This document shows positions 1 through 12,828 of a stretch of DNA of 64,000 nt, in pieces. Under the pieces are notes generated by a model, which worked only from the letters and a program-made list of their open reading frames with translations, did not search any database and was not told the DNA's origin. This DNA comes from Massariosphaeria phaeospora (taxonomy: Eukaryota; Ascomycota; Dothideomycetes; Pleosporales). The DNA is taken from NCBI GenBank assembly GCA_011032825.1, contig JAADJZ010000001.1, positions 434,001 through 498,000 of the forward strand, read 5' to 3'. Position 1 is the stretch's first letter; each line of letters starts with the position of its first letter. A program made the position numbers and the translations under genes.

Positions 1-970
1 GGGCCGACTTGATATTTCATTTCTGCACTGAAGGGGCACAGCGTTTTGGTGTCTTCATGGATCTGCAGCGAGAATCTGTAACTGGGTTTGCAAGGTTAGA
101 TACTCCCGTAACCACATAAGGTGATTGAGTATGAGTGTATGTTCTCTTTGCATAGAAATCAGGCGTCTCATAGGCAACTGGTAACACCATAATATTACCA
201 TACAAAGTACAGCAAAGCGTACACAATTGTCTACATCGCTACAACCTATATATATGCCTCTAGTTGGTAATAGGTATGTCTTGTTGGGTTTGGAATGTCC
301 CACCTCTTGTAGACTTGGTTACTACGTAAGTGCAACATCTGTCTCAATAAGAGCTATATCCAACTCGTTTTCCGCTTACTGTAACCCTGTTGTAGACATC
401 AACGGCCGCTATGTATAACCCTCCCTTTGGCTGCTGAATTAAGTGATCTAGTGTTATAAGTTCACATATTTCATCCTTCGATTGTTGGTAATGTTATTAT
501 GCGTTGCGAAATAGGGATAATAACGCAATTCGTAACAAACACGAGAGACGTCTACTTGTGTATTTTACTGGAGTCTATTCTTGTGAAATCTGAACTTGTA
601 AGCGTCTAGAAAGGGCTGATGCGAGCTGTTTACGGCTCCTCGAACTAGGGCCGTGAGGTATAACATACGCCAGAGGCCCGGCAGAGGAACACCTTGGCCC
701 TGTGCGGCCATGCTAAGATGGTATCTAGCGGGAGCTAACATGTGCTGACGCTTCGGGGAAAGAGAAGCAAAGGTGGAAGCAACGGGTCCCGTGAAGGGGT
801 CTGGTCGGTGGCAGGCCACTCACCGCGGTTCTGCCGCTAGTCTCCGCAGTCCCCCCTGTCAAGCGTTAAGAGTGGGGCTTCATCTTGAACCATTTCTCCA
901 ACACCAACTTCATCGCCAACGACGCACAATTGTACGCCTACATAAGGCGGATGGTGCGGTCACCGGAGAC
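1..970. other. Intergenic, no gene seen
   Basis: AT-rich sequence at the window edge. Short open frames here lack splice-supported extension and recognisable motifs. The last 200 bases are the probable promoter and leader of the downstream Zn2Cys6 gene. Confidence 0.5.
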
Positions 971-3465
971 ATGGACGAGAACAGCGACCACCAGCAGTCA
1001 CATGCGGCCTCAGGTTATCTCCAGGATACACCACCACCCCGATCCGACATCGATGACATCTTGCGGCGGAAGCGGAAGGCGAGGGAATACAAGGTATGCA
1101 TTGCGCCATTGTTGCCGAGGGAAGAGTTAGGGGATTTCGGGAGCTCGTGGAGAGGATATATGGCCGGCCAGAAGCGAAAGCGATACAGCGATACCTACTC
1201 CAGCCGACGACGCGCATCGACATCGTCTTTCTCATTCACTCGTCCGCTACGACTCAAAGACCCTTCTTTCACTGAGATGCATTGCCCCTTGTTGAACCGG
1301 AGGATGCTCGAGACCTTGGCTAATCTCTGTATTCCCACAGGCTTGCTATCCGTGCCGACAGCGGAAAGTGAAATGCGACCAGTCTGTCCCATGCAAAACA
1401 TGCATCATCCGAGAGCATCCAGAGCTTTGCTCATACCACCCACCGAGCGAGACTCATCCGCCGGCAAAACGTATAAGCATGGGTGGTGTGGGCCATAATG
1501 GAAATGATTTCTCCAACGGCATGGTTCACATCCACGGCGGGACGGTGACGCTACCACGCGAAGTACGTACCCAAATAGACTACAAGGAGTCAACGCGACT
1601 GTGCTGACATATTTATTCAGGACTGGGAACGCATATGCGCCAAGCTACAGACCGCAGAGAAGTCGCTATCCGAGCTGAAGAATTCCATCAGCAGTGTTTC
1701 CGAAGTCTCGCCAAACAACGTGGCCCTGAACGGATACTCGCCTGCCACGGCAGGGAACACTCCACTCGCAGCCGCTGCCCCGATCGATAGCGAGCAAAGC
1801 CACGTACGGACACACGGAATACATACCCGAAACGACTTTACTGGTCAAACTATTCACATCGGGCCAAGCTCGGTACCGGCACTTGTGATGGCTCTGGGCA
1901 AGGGAGATTCCCAATGGCCGGGCGTGCAAGATCTGTTGGGCAAGAAGAGTATGCTGCCGATATTCGGTCTGGACAACGAGAGCGCCACATATCCCTTTGT
2001 CGACCTCTGGGGATTGCCGCACGGGTCGATTGCTCGCGCCAATGAGCTGGCAAATGCTCTCCCCAACGATTCAGAATGTTTAAGTTTCTTTCGGTCCTAT
2101 CGAGAAACAGCGCACGTTGTATATCCTGCAGTTGCCGACGTCGAAGCTGTCGAGTCAGACTTGCTGCTCTTCTTGATCAACCGTGCTAGCTCACAAGGTG
2201 GCCCTGGCGTTTCTGATCAGCAAATCTTTGGCAAGGATCTCCACTGGATTGGGCTAGTGTTTGCTATCCTTGCTTCTGGCTGCCAGTGTTCGAGCTTGCC
2301 CAGGAAAGAGAGGGAGTTGACTTCACAGGTCTACATCTGCTGTAGTTTCGAATGTCTTCGCTTTACCAACTTCCTCTCTCACGCGAATCTCGAAAACATC
2401 CAAACCCTCCTTATCCTTGGCAACGTCATCTCCAACAACATGAATGCGGGCGTAGCATGGAGTCTTATGGGTCTGACTGTCCGTCTTTCGCAGACTCTTG
2501 GCCTACACCGGCTATGCCCACCTTCCACGCCACTGCAGCATAAAATCACCAGAAGCAAAGTATGGTGGGCATTATTGTGGCAGGATTCCCTACTATCCAT
2601 TTCGTATGACAGAGCGTCCTCCACCACTACTATTGACCATACAGTTCCTCGTAGTCCGCATAGCGCCCCAGGTACGAGGACCTATGTCGAGAGTATGTAT
2701 CGTCTTTGTAAGGTTGGCCTGGATATTGTTCGTGAACGTCAACGAGCGCAAACTTCACACGACGCACTGATAAGAATCACCGAACATCGAAATCATCTTC
2801 AGGAGATTATGGGTGATGCAGCAGACTATCTGAAAGACTCTCGGAGATGTCGATCGATGCGTGACCAGTTAGAACACTGGGCACTATATCTCCACATTTC
2901 ATACATCACTTCCGAGCTTTGCCGGCCAGCTATCAGTCCAAGCACTGCAGCACTCGATCTTTCGAAGACTTTACGAAAGACTTGCATTGATAGTCTAACG
3001 AATACTGTGGAGGCTTTTCTAGGTCTACAGAACATGACTCCGTTTGCAACTCGGTCATGGTCTTCGGTCCACAGGTCGCTAAGTTCTGCGCTCTTGCTTG
3101 GGATATTAGGAGAGCAGAATCGTAACGAACGAGCGCGGTCATTACTATCTAACCTGATTCAAGTACTCGGAGACTTGACAGCTACTGTGGATCCTGCGGA
3201 GTTGTCTTTACCTATCACGCGGTCTGTAGCAGCTCTTCAACGGCTCCTGGACATTCCACTGCCGGCATCTGCAACCAGGAAGACGAGTGAATCTGGATCA
3301 CAAGCTTCACCGACGTTGGCAACATTTACCGCCGACGATCTTAACAGTGCGTTGAATTTCGACGAGTCTTCATTGACACAGTCACCACTTCTGGGTCTTG
3401 AGATTGATTCGTCGCCATATGCCCTCATGGAGTCAATTGTTTGGGGCTCTAAGAGAAGCCCTTAG
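971..3465 (+). CDS. Zn2Cys6 fungal transcription factor
   Basis: Probable nuclear DNA-binding regulator of about 729 aa. Exons are 971-1093, 1341-1562 and 1621-3465; both introns are GT-AG and phases agree. The zinc cluster spans the first intron junction: Cys43, 46, 53, 59, 62 and 71 (CX2CX6CX5CX2CX8C, with RQRKVKCD between). A basic stretch (RRKRKAREYK) precedes it, and a short coiled-coil-like linker (DWERICAKLQTAEKSL) begins exon 3. The middle matches the fungal-specific transcription factor domain (PF04082 type), with 'MGLTVRLSQTLGLHR' and 'RSKVWWALLWQD'. The start is the first in-frame ATG upstream of the cluster. Target genes cannot be inferred; no pathway cluster lies beside it. Confidence 0.88.
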
Positions 3466-3787
3466 GGTCGACAAGCATGGAGGAGACGGTGTGCGATAAT
3501 GTTGGAGCCATTCACTTCCCCGTGAAGTGAATGCTGTTCTTCGATTCTGGTATTGGTGAATCGTTGTTAGGTTCTCCTTTCACTTCGGAGACGTGTGACC
3601 TCAACGTGTTGACGGCAACAACGCCACCTTTGAGGATCGCAACTCGACGTGCTTGTATTGGTGTCCTCCCGCTTCGTTCTTCGTACAGCCTGTCAACAAC
3701 ACCCCACCACAACCACACATATCGACTCCCAGTATCACACCGCAATACGGACTAGCTTTCGACTCAGCGCAGAAAGTCTGTGACAAC
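3466..3787. other. Intergenic spacer, probable promoter of next gene
   Basis: Joins the 3' end of the transcription factor gene to the start of the next plus-strand gene. No additional feature seen. Confidence 0.4.
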
Positions 3788-4907
3788 ATGAGCGATTTGT
3801 AAGTGTATCAATCTAAACCGTTAATCCGTACACAAATTCACTCATTGAAGGAGCGATGACAGTTTGGACGACTTCGTCTTACGCGACATTCCGCCTATGG
3901 GCGCGGCACTCGCAGTATTGGAACAGGAGCTTGTCTACAATGAAGCCAAAATGCAACACGAGGCGTTGATAGGCAATGGCGACGTCCGCGCAACGCGAGG
4001 GCAGGGCGACATCTCGCGGTATTACCGCGATAAGTTTGATCGCGCAACAAACAACCTCGAGGAAGCACACAAGCGGCTGTTTTTGACAGTCTGCTTTGCC
4101 TACAAAACCGTAGCCAATGTCCTCTATTTCTTGGACCTCTTTCACGGCCATGAGCACCCATGGATTTCGGCTTTCAAAACGATAACCAAAGCACATGGAA
4201 AAGACAGCAATTTCTCCGACACTGCAATCGAGGGGGTCACGTTAGAGACTCGCTGCGAACCGTATTTCATCGTCTCAACTCTGCCGCTCGCCTTTCCAAG
4301 CGAGTTCTTCACAGCCCTCTCCACGCTAGGCCCCTACGAAGCCCTCAAAAGCGCAAACCTCCTCCGCTACCCATCAGCATTACTCCTCGCGAACTCTGCC
4401 TCCGTCAATGCGCTGCTCAGCGCCAACCTCGCGCATTTCTCTGAGCGCACACCCCTACCTGAGAGTGTGCTAGACCCAGCAGACCAGACGACCCCAGCTA
4501 CAAGCGGCGACAAATGGTCGGCCTTCTTCAATCACCTGTTGGGCTACAGAGCAAGAGGGCTGTTGATATTGCCAGACGGTAATGAACTGGCCATGGACGA
4601 CGGAACTGGCTACGACGAGGCGGACTATGAGATGTTCTGTGCAGCTTGGAGGGCCCAGAGGCAGATGGCCGGGCTGAGGGAGAAGGGGCAGGCGCTGCGG
4701 CTGATGCTTCAGCTGGGAGTCCAATCTGGAATTCGGACTAGTCTGTCTGCTACTGATGCTCCTGATGTTGCTGATGCTGATGCTGCTGTTGCTACGGAGG
4801 CAGATGAGGATGGTGGAGATAGCGAGATGCAGTTGGAACCAGGCGCACGGGGCGGGTACCAGAAGCGGGTCCGATGGAATGACGAGGCCGCTAAGGAAAG
4901 AAAGTAA
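3788..4907 (+). CDS. Unrecognised 351-aa protein
   Basis: I do not recognise a family. Two exons are inferred: 3788-3798 (11 nt, MSDF split codon) and 3863-4907. A 64-nt GTAAGT...CAG intron separates them and phase 2 is kept. Without the first exon the main frame has no ATG near its N-terminus, which supports the spliced start. The product begins MSDFLDDFVLRDIPPMGAAL, with a largely helical-looking body. The C-terminus is an Ala/Asp/Glu-rich low-complexity stretch ('DAPDVADADAAVATEADEDG') followed by a basic end. No signal peptide or membrane segment is evident. It is convergent with the GH81 gene. Confidence 0.65.
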
Positions 4908-5274
4908 AGGTTAGGGTTGTACGACAAGTGCCAGAATATCCAGCACGCGTGCAGCCTGACTGACGTAGGGAAATGAGACTCCCTAGTCAGGCTGCGATGC
5001 CCGATCAACATTCACCACCAAACTCAATCAAGTATCCTCAGCGTAAATGTCGTTCAATATCATATAAACAAGAAAAGAAACCCATCCGAGTCCCAACCCC
5101 ACCGGCGCCACCTAAGACCAACCCCTGGCAGCCAAACGCCCTGTGCCTGCCTTCTAACGAATCAACGCCCTACCGACACTCAAAAAAGGCTGACTATCTA
5201 TATACACGAACGAGAAACAAACACACAAATCTTTCACTTTCCTCTCTCTCTCTCTCTCCGTTGTTCCTTTTCCT
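4908..5274. other. Convergent 3' spacer
   Basis: Lies between two convergent genes. Contains a CT dinucleotide run near 5241-5258 just past the GH81 stop. No gene seen. Confidence 0.4.
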
Positions 5275-8200
5275 CTACGCCGTTTCACACTGTGGCTCTC
5301 CTTCTTCTTTTGCTTCTTCAAATGATGATGATGGTGACGGCGACTCTTCCTCTGCCCATATGCGGTCCCAGAGTCTTTCACCGACGCCTGCTTCCCGCGT
5401 CCACTCGTCGTACCACTCTTCGTCTGAGCTGCGCTCGTCGAGGTCGGTGGCGAAGCCGTCTGCGTCTACGGCTTGATCTTGGTCTTGGTCTTGCGATGTC
5501 CAAGCGGATTCGTCTGCTGCCAGAGCGGTGAGTTCGGGGGCCAGTTCGGGCGAAGAGAGGTCTGCTGGGGCTGCTGTGGTAACATCGGACACGGGCTCGC
5601 TCTCGTTAAGTGCATCTGGAGCACCTTCTAGCGCGGGCTCACTTTGCAGACTCGCCGCTTCCGCCGCCTCCGCCTGCGTACCGTTCGCCGTCTGGTCAAA
5701 CGAACCCCCACCACCTGCCATGGCCGCGGCATACGCAAGATACCACGTGCGACTAGCGCCGCCATCCAACAAGCCCGTGTCGAAGTTCTGGTCCGCGAAG
5801 AAGGCATACGCAGCCTGGGGATCGATAGTCGCGAGATTAGCATACAAGATGCCCCTCCAGCCGCCGAGCGCCTTATCCGCGCGGCCATTGCTGAAATACG
5901 CGTCCCACTCCTCTTTGACAAACGCCGCGGGCCGCGTGTACGCCGTCGACGGATTCAGCGGGATCATGTGGATGCCCTGGACGAACTCGGGGCTGGCGCC
6001 AAAGTACGTCGTGTGGTCGACCTTGTTCTCGAACAGGATGCCCGTGACCTTGTTGGGCCGGAAGCGCTCGGGCTGCACCGTGTTGTCCGACGCCAGCAGG
6101 AAGTAGTTGCGCACGCTGCGGGCCTGCACGGCGAGCTGCAGGTTTCCGCGGGCTTCGAGCGCCGCGTCGCCTGAGATGCGGCCCCACATCTTGAGCGCGT
6201 ACGTGCTGAATGTGTCTTCCGACGACGACTCTTGGTCTTTGCCGTCGCCGGACTCGAACAGGCCTTTGGCCCACGAGTGCCCGTGGAACCAGTCGAAGGA
6301 CCGCTGGAACGGGAAGTATGGGTCTGAGGTGCTGGGGTTGGCAAAATCGCGCACTAGGGTGTTGATCCAGGCGCGGTTGGTGCCTTGGTCCATCCACGCG
6401 GGGTCAAGGTAGCCGATTACCGCGGCGGTCCACAGGAAGTAGCCGTAGTGGAAGTGGTGGTCGTTGTAGAGGGCGTTGCCGAAGTCGAGGCCCGTGTCGC
6501 CGGTGCGGTAGGTTCCCGACGAGACGACGCCTTTCCACACGGTGTCGTAGACGAGGGGGAGCGGCTGCGTGTTGTTGACGAAGACGTTGAAGGCGTCTTT
6601 GAGCTTGACGAGGCCGGCGGCGGCGAGCTCGGTGTTCTTGGCCATAGTTTGGAGCGTGTAGATGATGCCGGCGAACTTGGCGAGGCCTTTGCCGGAGTAG
6701 TACATGCTGTCTAGTCGGGTCTGTTTATCGAAATCTTCGCTGAGTTCTACAGCGCCGACATTGTTGACGAGTGCGAGGGCTCCGCCCATCAGGTCCGTGT
6801 TATCTGAGCCTCCATTGCCGCCATTGCCGGCTGGGACCCAGGGGGCGAAGCCGATGGTATTGGGGAGGTTGTTCTCTACCATCGTCATCTTGTCGGCGAC
6901 AATGGCTTTGGCGATACCTTTGGTGATTGTGGCAAGCTCGATTCCAGTCAGAGCAGTGGCAGTTTTCTCGTCGAAGGATTCGACGTGGTGCGGTAGAGCG
7001 AACATAAGCAGAGTCTGGTTTTGGACACCGCCTTTGCCCCAGTCGAGAGTATAGCTACCGGATGATCTATCCACGGTGCCGGTCAAAGTTGCGTTGACAG
7101 CGTATGAGCCGGCAGTGGAGTCATATATCTTCTCGCCAGAATCGCTGGCTGGATTCTTGGCTACTTGGATCATGCCAATGAAGCCCTCTGGACCGACAAT
7201 GTTTGCGCTATCCTTGAGCTCGAACGGAGGGGCACCCAGAGATGCAACTGGCGTGGCATAGATAAGCCACTCAGTGCTATCCTCTAGAGTGACCCTGTAC
7301 TTGTATGTAATGCCGTTGAGCTGCTCGACGAACTTCAGAGTGCGGAAGAATGTGCCGCTGTTGAGAACTGGCTTTGCACCGTTGTACAGGGCGGTGACGA
7401 AACCCATGCCCTGTACACATGGGAGTGAGACGAGTGGCTTCGAGTTGGCCGAAGGAGCTAGATTAGCGAAGACAGAGAATGCTGTCGGCGACTCGGTGGA
7501 GAGAACGGTCTCTTCACCAAGCTCCTGGGCAGAGAGCACGATGTGCTGCTGTCCACTTGGGCCAATGAAGTATTGCGGTACGTCTCCCGGCGCCCATGCC
7601 AGCTGGCTCCGTTCGATATGCGTAACAACCATTCCAAACGAGTTTCCGTGGCCCTTGGCCCATGATAAGGCATACGGGTTCGTCCAGACCGGTTGTGTTT
7701 GGTTACCCAAGAAAAAATTTGCGAAGAATTTGTTTGTCTGGATTGGAACATCCTCATCAACAATGTTGAGCTTCTTAACGACATGGTCATCACGCGACGT
7801 GATCTGTTGTGGAGGAGCGTCAGTTGCCATAGGCACGAAGATGTTTCCAGCTACATTTCCTGCCGGTGCAGTCGGTCCTTCCTCTAGCGTAGCATCGATG
7901 GGTGCTAGAGATCCAGTCGGTTCGGGGAGGTCTGAAGTTTTGAGAGGGTCACGGGTAAAGCCGCCGGAAGGAAGTCCTGTCAAAATGGTCTGTTCAGAGA
8001 CGCGTTAGGTAAGTCTTTGCACATGTGCTGAGATAAAATATGTTAAGAACAGGAGAAGTAAAACTTACACCCGTGAGAGATGGTGACACTGTCACACTTG
8101 CTGACTGTAACGAAGAGATCACCGAGCTGTAGCTAGTCGTCACTTCGAGATTGGAAGATAGAGTAATTGCTCGGTCATCAAGCGGTTGAGCGAAAGCCTG

Positions 8201-8302
8201 ATCGAAAGGCACATCAACCTTCCGCTCAACGAGCCCGGGCCTCGGAAGACCATGAACAAGAGCAACGCCGGCCAACGCCAGCAGGGAACGTAAATTCGAC
8301 AT
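5275..8302 (-). CDS. Secreted GH81 endo-1,3-beta-glucanase with acidic tail
   Basis: Predicted to cleave beta-1,3-glucan internally, as family GH81 enzymes (yeast Eng1/Acf2) do in septum and wall remodelling. Exons are 8069-8302 and 5275-7989, with a 79-nt intron; about 982 aa. Residues 1-18 form a signal peptide (MSNLRSLLALAGVALVHG). The GH81 signatures are present: DHHFHYGYFLW near residue 587 (catalytic Asp region) and DQESSSEDTF near 661 (Glu-rich catalytic loop). The catalytic body ends near 'RTWYLAYAAAMAGG'. It is followed by about 140 residues rich in Ala, Glu, Asp and Ser that do not look catalytic. Convergent with the preceding gene. Confidence 0.92.
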
Positions 8303-10126
8303 GCTAGTAATCAGCTTGCCAATAAAAAGAACCGTTCGGAAGAGGACAGTTGCTTCAAGTAATTGACAATAAGTCTTCCGAAAAAGCGCTTGTTTCAGGC
8401 TGACACCAGAGGAATGTCGAAATGCCCTAAGGAATGGAGAGCGGATGCGATGAAGAATGCCATATTGAAGAGTAGAGGTATATTATATACACTATAAGAT
8501 TGGAGTATGAAAGTCGTGGGCGAGGGCGTTTCATGTGACAAAATAACCTGAGTAGTCCTTTGGGAAGGTCAAATGAGAGACAGTCTTTGTGTATGGTTGT
8601 AGTGGAGGCGCGGGAGGACCCTGGATCACGGGGTCGTTGCCCCAAGCAGATGTGGGTCTGCAGGTACAGGTGTGATGGGTGGTACAACATAGCTTCTGGT
8701 CTCTGGAATGGTGTCACAGAAGGTCCAGGATCGCACTCCTGTCAAACCCCAGGGCGGATATCGTCTACATCGGGCATATAAAACGACCGTGCAGACTAGC
8801 TCGGAGACTTGCCAGATCTTTGACGACTACAGCCTACCGAGGTCAGCGTATGTCTCTGGCAAAACGTATCATAATCGAACAACAGTTTGCCAGCCTTGAT
8901 GAGAGGCAAAGTAAGAGAGGAATGTTGTACAGGAGAAGCCGTCACTCACATTACGGACTTCGCGGGTAGTCAGGATAGCGTAATAACGTGGCTGATATCC
9001 AATTGCAACTCGACTAGGCATTCAGGTGGCATCACGTAGCGCCTCTGGGAGTCTACTGTGCCGTGACAGCTTGCAGATGCCGAGATTGGTCCCGGGAGAA
9101 AGCGCCAACCGGCAGATCTGTGAAAACGCGGGGCGACCATGGTCTTGCTCATGGGGCGGCGATTGGTAGTAGACTAGATGCGGAAGGAGGACGAGATGCG
9201 GCAGGCGAGATACTAGCTCCAGGTTCGGGCTCAGGTCTTCCCCGGGATTTCTTACGTAGATCGTGTCTATATCCTCTGTGACCTTCTGGTCTACCGGGTA
9301 CAGGTGACCTGATCATGGAATCTGCTGTGTCAAAGGATTCTTTCTGAAGGCCGGGCCAAGAGGGCGGCAACTTGCGGCGTCTGCTCCGGAGACCCACCGG
9401 GTTTTTTGCGCGAGGGAATTACAGCGGTGGCGACTGTCTGGGGCTAAAGACACCACAACTTGGTCTGTAACGATGAGAGGTGAGGTTGAAGATGGATCTG
9501 CGATCGCTGCGTTTGAGTTGAGATGAGGTGCCAGGCACGGTCGGCGAATCCGATGGCGTAGAAGCTTGTCTGGACTAGGTCCCTTGTCCCACCCTCCACT
9601 CTCCAAATTCTGGCTAATCACAACGGCGCGCATTTGAAACCCTACGCATGGTTGTATGAAAGGAGGATATGTTTCCGGCGGTAAAGGTCTCTTATTTACA
9701 AACGCTCCGCGGCTACCTATGTTTCACGGCCCTTGCTTGTCTCGTGGGAAAGAGGACACAACACCAGTTGACCATCGTCTGCTCTGCAGGTTCACACTAA
9801 GCAATCAAAGAGATCTAGTACTTGGCCTCCTAGGAGCACATGTTTCGTATATTAATGTTGCCAATCATAAGCGTGTATAAGTCCTCCCTTCATGCTATGG
9901 TCTTGACCATCTCATCACGGCAACGAACAGTACACTGTGGAGAAACATACGTCGTCATATCGCCCTAACTAAGTTGTCTCAAGATTCGACGGCGAAGATC
10001 CATTGCAGATGCAGATTGTCCGGGCTCTGATATGGCCCGCAACAATTCGAAGTATGAGCAGGAAGCGCAAAGCAAATTCCGCACCTGATCCGCAGCATCC
10101 AGGGAAACTCAATCAACAGCAGATGC
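8303..10126. other. Intergenic, 1.8 kb
   Basis: Upstream of the GH81 gene and downstream of the broken GH15 gene. Only short frames without motifs or coherent splicing. Nothing further seen. Confidence 0.4.
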
Positions 10127-12429
10127 TCACCTTCTCGTGCTGTCGCCCAGAGTCCTATCCAATCTGAAGGCGGCAGAGATCAGAGCCAGGTGACTAAACG
10201 CCTGGGATGTATTGCCCAGCTGTTCTCCGGACCGAGCGATCTCCTCGGAAAACACATGCAGGTGATTTGCAAAGCTCATCATGTTCTCAAAGATACTGAC
10301 CGCCTGCGGGAGGCACTTGCGGTCATACGCGCCGGCCTAAGTACGTTAGCAGGGGTGGAGGCTAGAAGCGGAAAGAATTATCCTACCCTCGTCAGCGCTT
10401 CGACAAGCCAGAAGGTACACAAGCTAAAAGCACCTTCGCTGCCCCCGACCCCTAGAACGAATGTTGGTGAGAGTTCGTACATTCAAAAAAACGGTGAAAA
10501 GGCTGCAAGGAAGATTTGTCGAACTCAAGCATGTGATAGTCGTCGTGGCACAGAGTCGGCTGAGGCGCTGAAACATCGCCCTCCAAAAAATATGTAGTGG
10601 GCACAAGTGTTTAGGGCTTAAGGCAACTCCGAACTTACCATCATCACTTTTTGCTGTGTTGTACCGGTAGACAAGCCCAGCACTAGTAAGACCACCTTTC
10701 TCCGGTGGCTTCAAGATCTGGTCGAGAGTACTCAAAAACCTGGGATCCGTGGGGGCGATGAAGAAGACGAGCGGCGCTATGAGAACGGCGGAGTCTAGGA
10801 CGTCGTTACCTCATAGCTCTGGACGGAAGCCTCCATGTCTTTGTTGTAGCCTTTCTCCATCACTTCTTCGCAGATCTCGTCTCGGACTCTGTACCATTCC
10901 CAGCGCTGTGGACACGGGAAGCCCCTCTTCTCAGCCAATCGCAAGGCGCGATCAATGGCCACCCAAAGCATAATCTTCGAGTAGACAAAGTTCTGCTTTT
11001 CGCCACGAACTTCCCAGATAGACATATCCTTTTCCTTAACGATCGTGCAGACGTAGTCCGTGATCTCACGAACAGCCAGCCATTGATCGTAAGTGACCGG
11101 TTTTCCGAATCTGTTGGAGAGGTAGATACCGTCCATCAGCTCCCCATAGATATCAAGTTGTGTGTGAGAGGCGGCTCCATTTCCGATGCGCACTGGTTTG
11201 CTGTTTCGATAACCTTCAAGATGGGAGAGCTCTAGTTCAGGGATTTCTGTGTGTCCTCGAATGTCGAACATGATCGGTAGGCTACCACCCCTTTCCTTGG
11301 CTATCTGTATACGCTCGAAGATGACGTTCGTGTACGCTTCAGCCTCTTCGGTGAATCCTAGCCGGAGAAGAACATAAATAGTAAACGAGCTGTCCCTGAT
11401 CCAGGAGAACCTATAGTCCCAGTTTCGTCCGCCGCCAATATCCTCAGGCAGAGAGAATGTAGGAGCAGCTACAATGGCACCTGTAGGTTCATATGTGAGA
11501 AGTTTCAGAATGAACAGACTTCTGGTAACCACCTCTTGCCATCGTCCTCTATAGGTGCTCGGCGAGATCCAGTTGGACCAGAACCTCTGCGTCTCGGCTT
11601 GGACGTTGTCCACTACAGCGGTAGTGATTTGTTCTGGTTTTTTGTCGCCATATTCTCGGAATATAAATGAAACGGCCTGACCCTCCTTCAGATGGAACCG
11701 AGCGGTAACACCTTTTCCCAGAGTAGAAGACCGTGATTCTTCGTTGAAAGTGATCACAGGGCAGGATTCTTCGGGGCTGTCTCCACAGTCTACAGTGGCA
11801 CTGAGTTGGAGCGAGAGGCTTTTCGATTTGAACACCATTTCCCCGTGATTTGGTCCACCATCTTGAAGTGTGCTTTTGCTCAAATGTGTGGTGTGCGTAT
11901 CTTGCGCATAATCTATGTGTGTTAGTTCTACCTGCAGAACCATAGTACCTCGCATCGACTTGAGTCACTGTCGTGCTTGGCCTTGATTATTCGCTGTCTA
12001 TTCGTTCATGAACAGTATGCCATAGGAAGCGCATATAAATCAATGGACAAAAGAGAGTGCACTTACTGAATGCGGGGAACACCTCTATGGTTACGTCCAC
12101 CTCTCCTCTAATGCATTCAACTCGAAGCACTAGCCACTTTTTTAAGTCTGCTCGGCCGAGGGTCTCCACTTTCTTTCGTTTGCCTGAGACGACATCGTTC
12201 TTAAAGTGATCGGGTGCAGGCGGATGCTTCGGTCGGGGGAAAAAGTCGACGACATTCATAACACCCGCTTCATTGAGGTACCGTGTCTGTAGTATATTGC
12301 TTGATGGAAGATACTGCTGTTTGGTCGTCTAAGTTTCATTAGTTGCAGGACTTATCGAAAAATGCCCTCCCTTATTTTTGTCTAGAAGCCGACAGAAGAT
12401 GGATGGAGAATCAAACTCTGGCCTGTTTA

Positions 12430-12437
12430 GTTGTTAT
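12430..12437. repeat. Left 8-bp target-site duplication of hAT element
   Basis: GTTGTTAT, identical to the copy at 15482-15489 directly after the other end of the element. Eight bases is the duplication length typical of hAT transposition. Confidence 0.9.
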
Positions 12438-12481
12438 CAGACTTGTCAACAATCCGTCCGGATTGACAGATTGATTACTAG

Positions 12482-12524
12482 CAATCCATTCAATCCAGAG
12501 GTCCCAGATTGATTGGACGGATTG
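12482..12524. repeat. Left copy of 43-bp subterminal block
   Basis: Starts CAATCCATTCAATCC and ends GATTGGACGGATTG, and is itself close to palindromic. The copy at 15427-15469 has the same length and only a few differences. Possibly a transposase binding site. Confidence 0.7.
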
Positions 12525-12828
12525 TTTACGGATTGATTGTTTTGCGTACAGAGGTCTTTCAAGATTCTAGGTGTTGATAGCTAGCGGAGGCGTAAAAATA
12601 TAAAATATGATATACTCTCTAGTTCGAATCTCGTAAAATTACTTTCTCGCCCTCACTTAACCTGCCGTATTAGGCCTAGCCGCCCCGGAAAATCGATTAC
12701 GCCGCCCCGGAATATCTCGCGACCCAAGATTTTCGACGCGCCGAGATCAACGCGCACTCACTACGTTCGCCCACACCCACGAAAGTACGTATGTTTATCG
12801 CGATTTTTCGCCCAAACTAACCTCGCAG

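Noticed and set aside
5873..6397. Long frames overlapping the GH81 gene on both strands
   Set aside because: Arg/Pro-rich shadows of a GC-rich coding region; the GH81 frame has clear family motifs.
10795..10815. Very short intron (8-15 nt) between QSYE and VLDSAVLI in the GH15 gene
   Set aside because: Too short to be spliced. The phase arithmetic of the exon fits a one-base loss instead.
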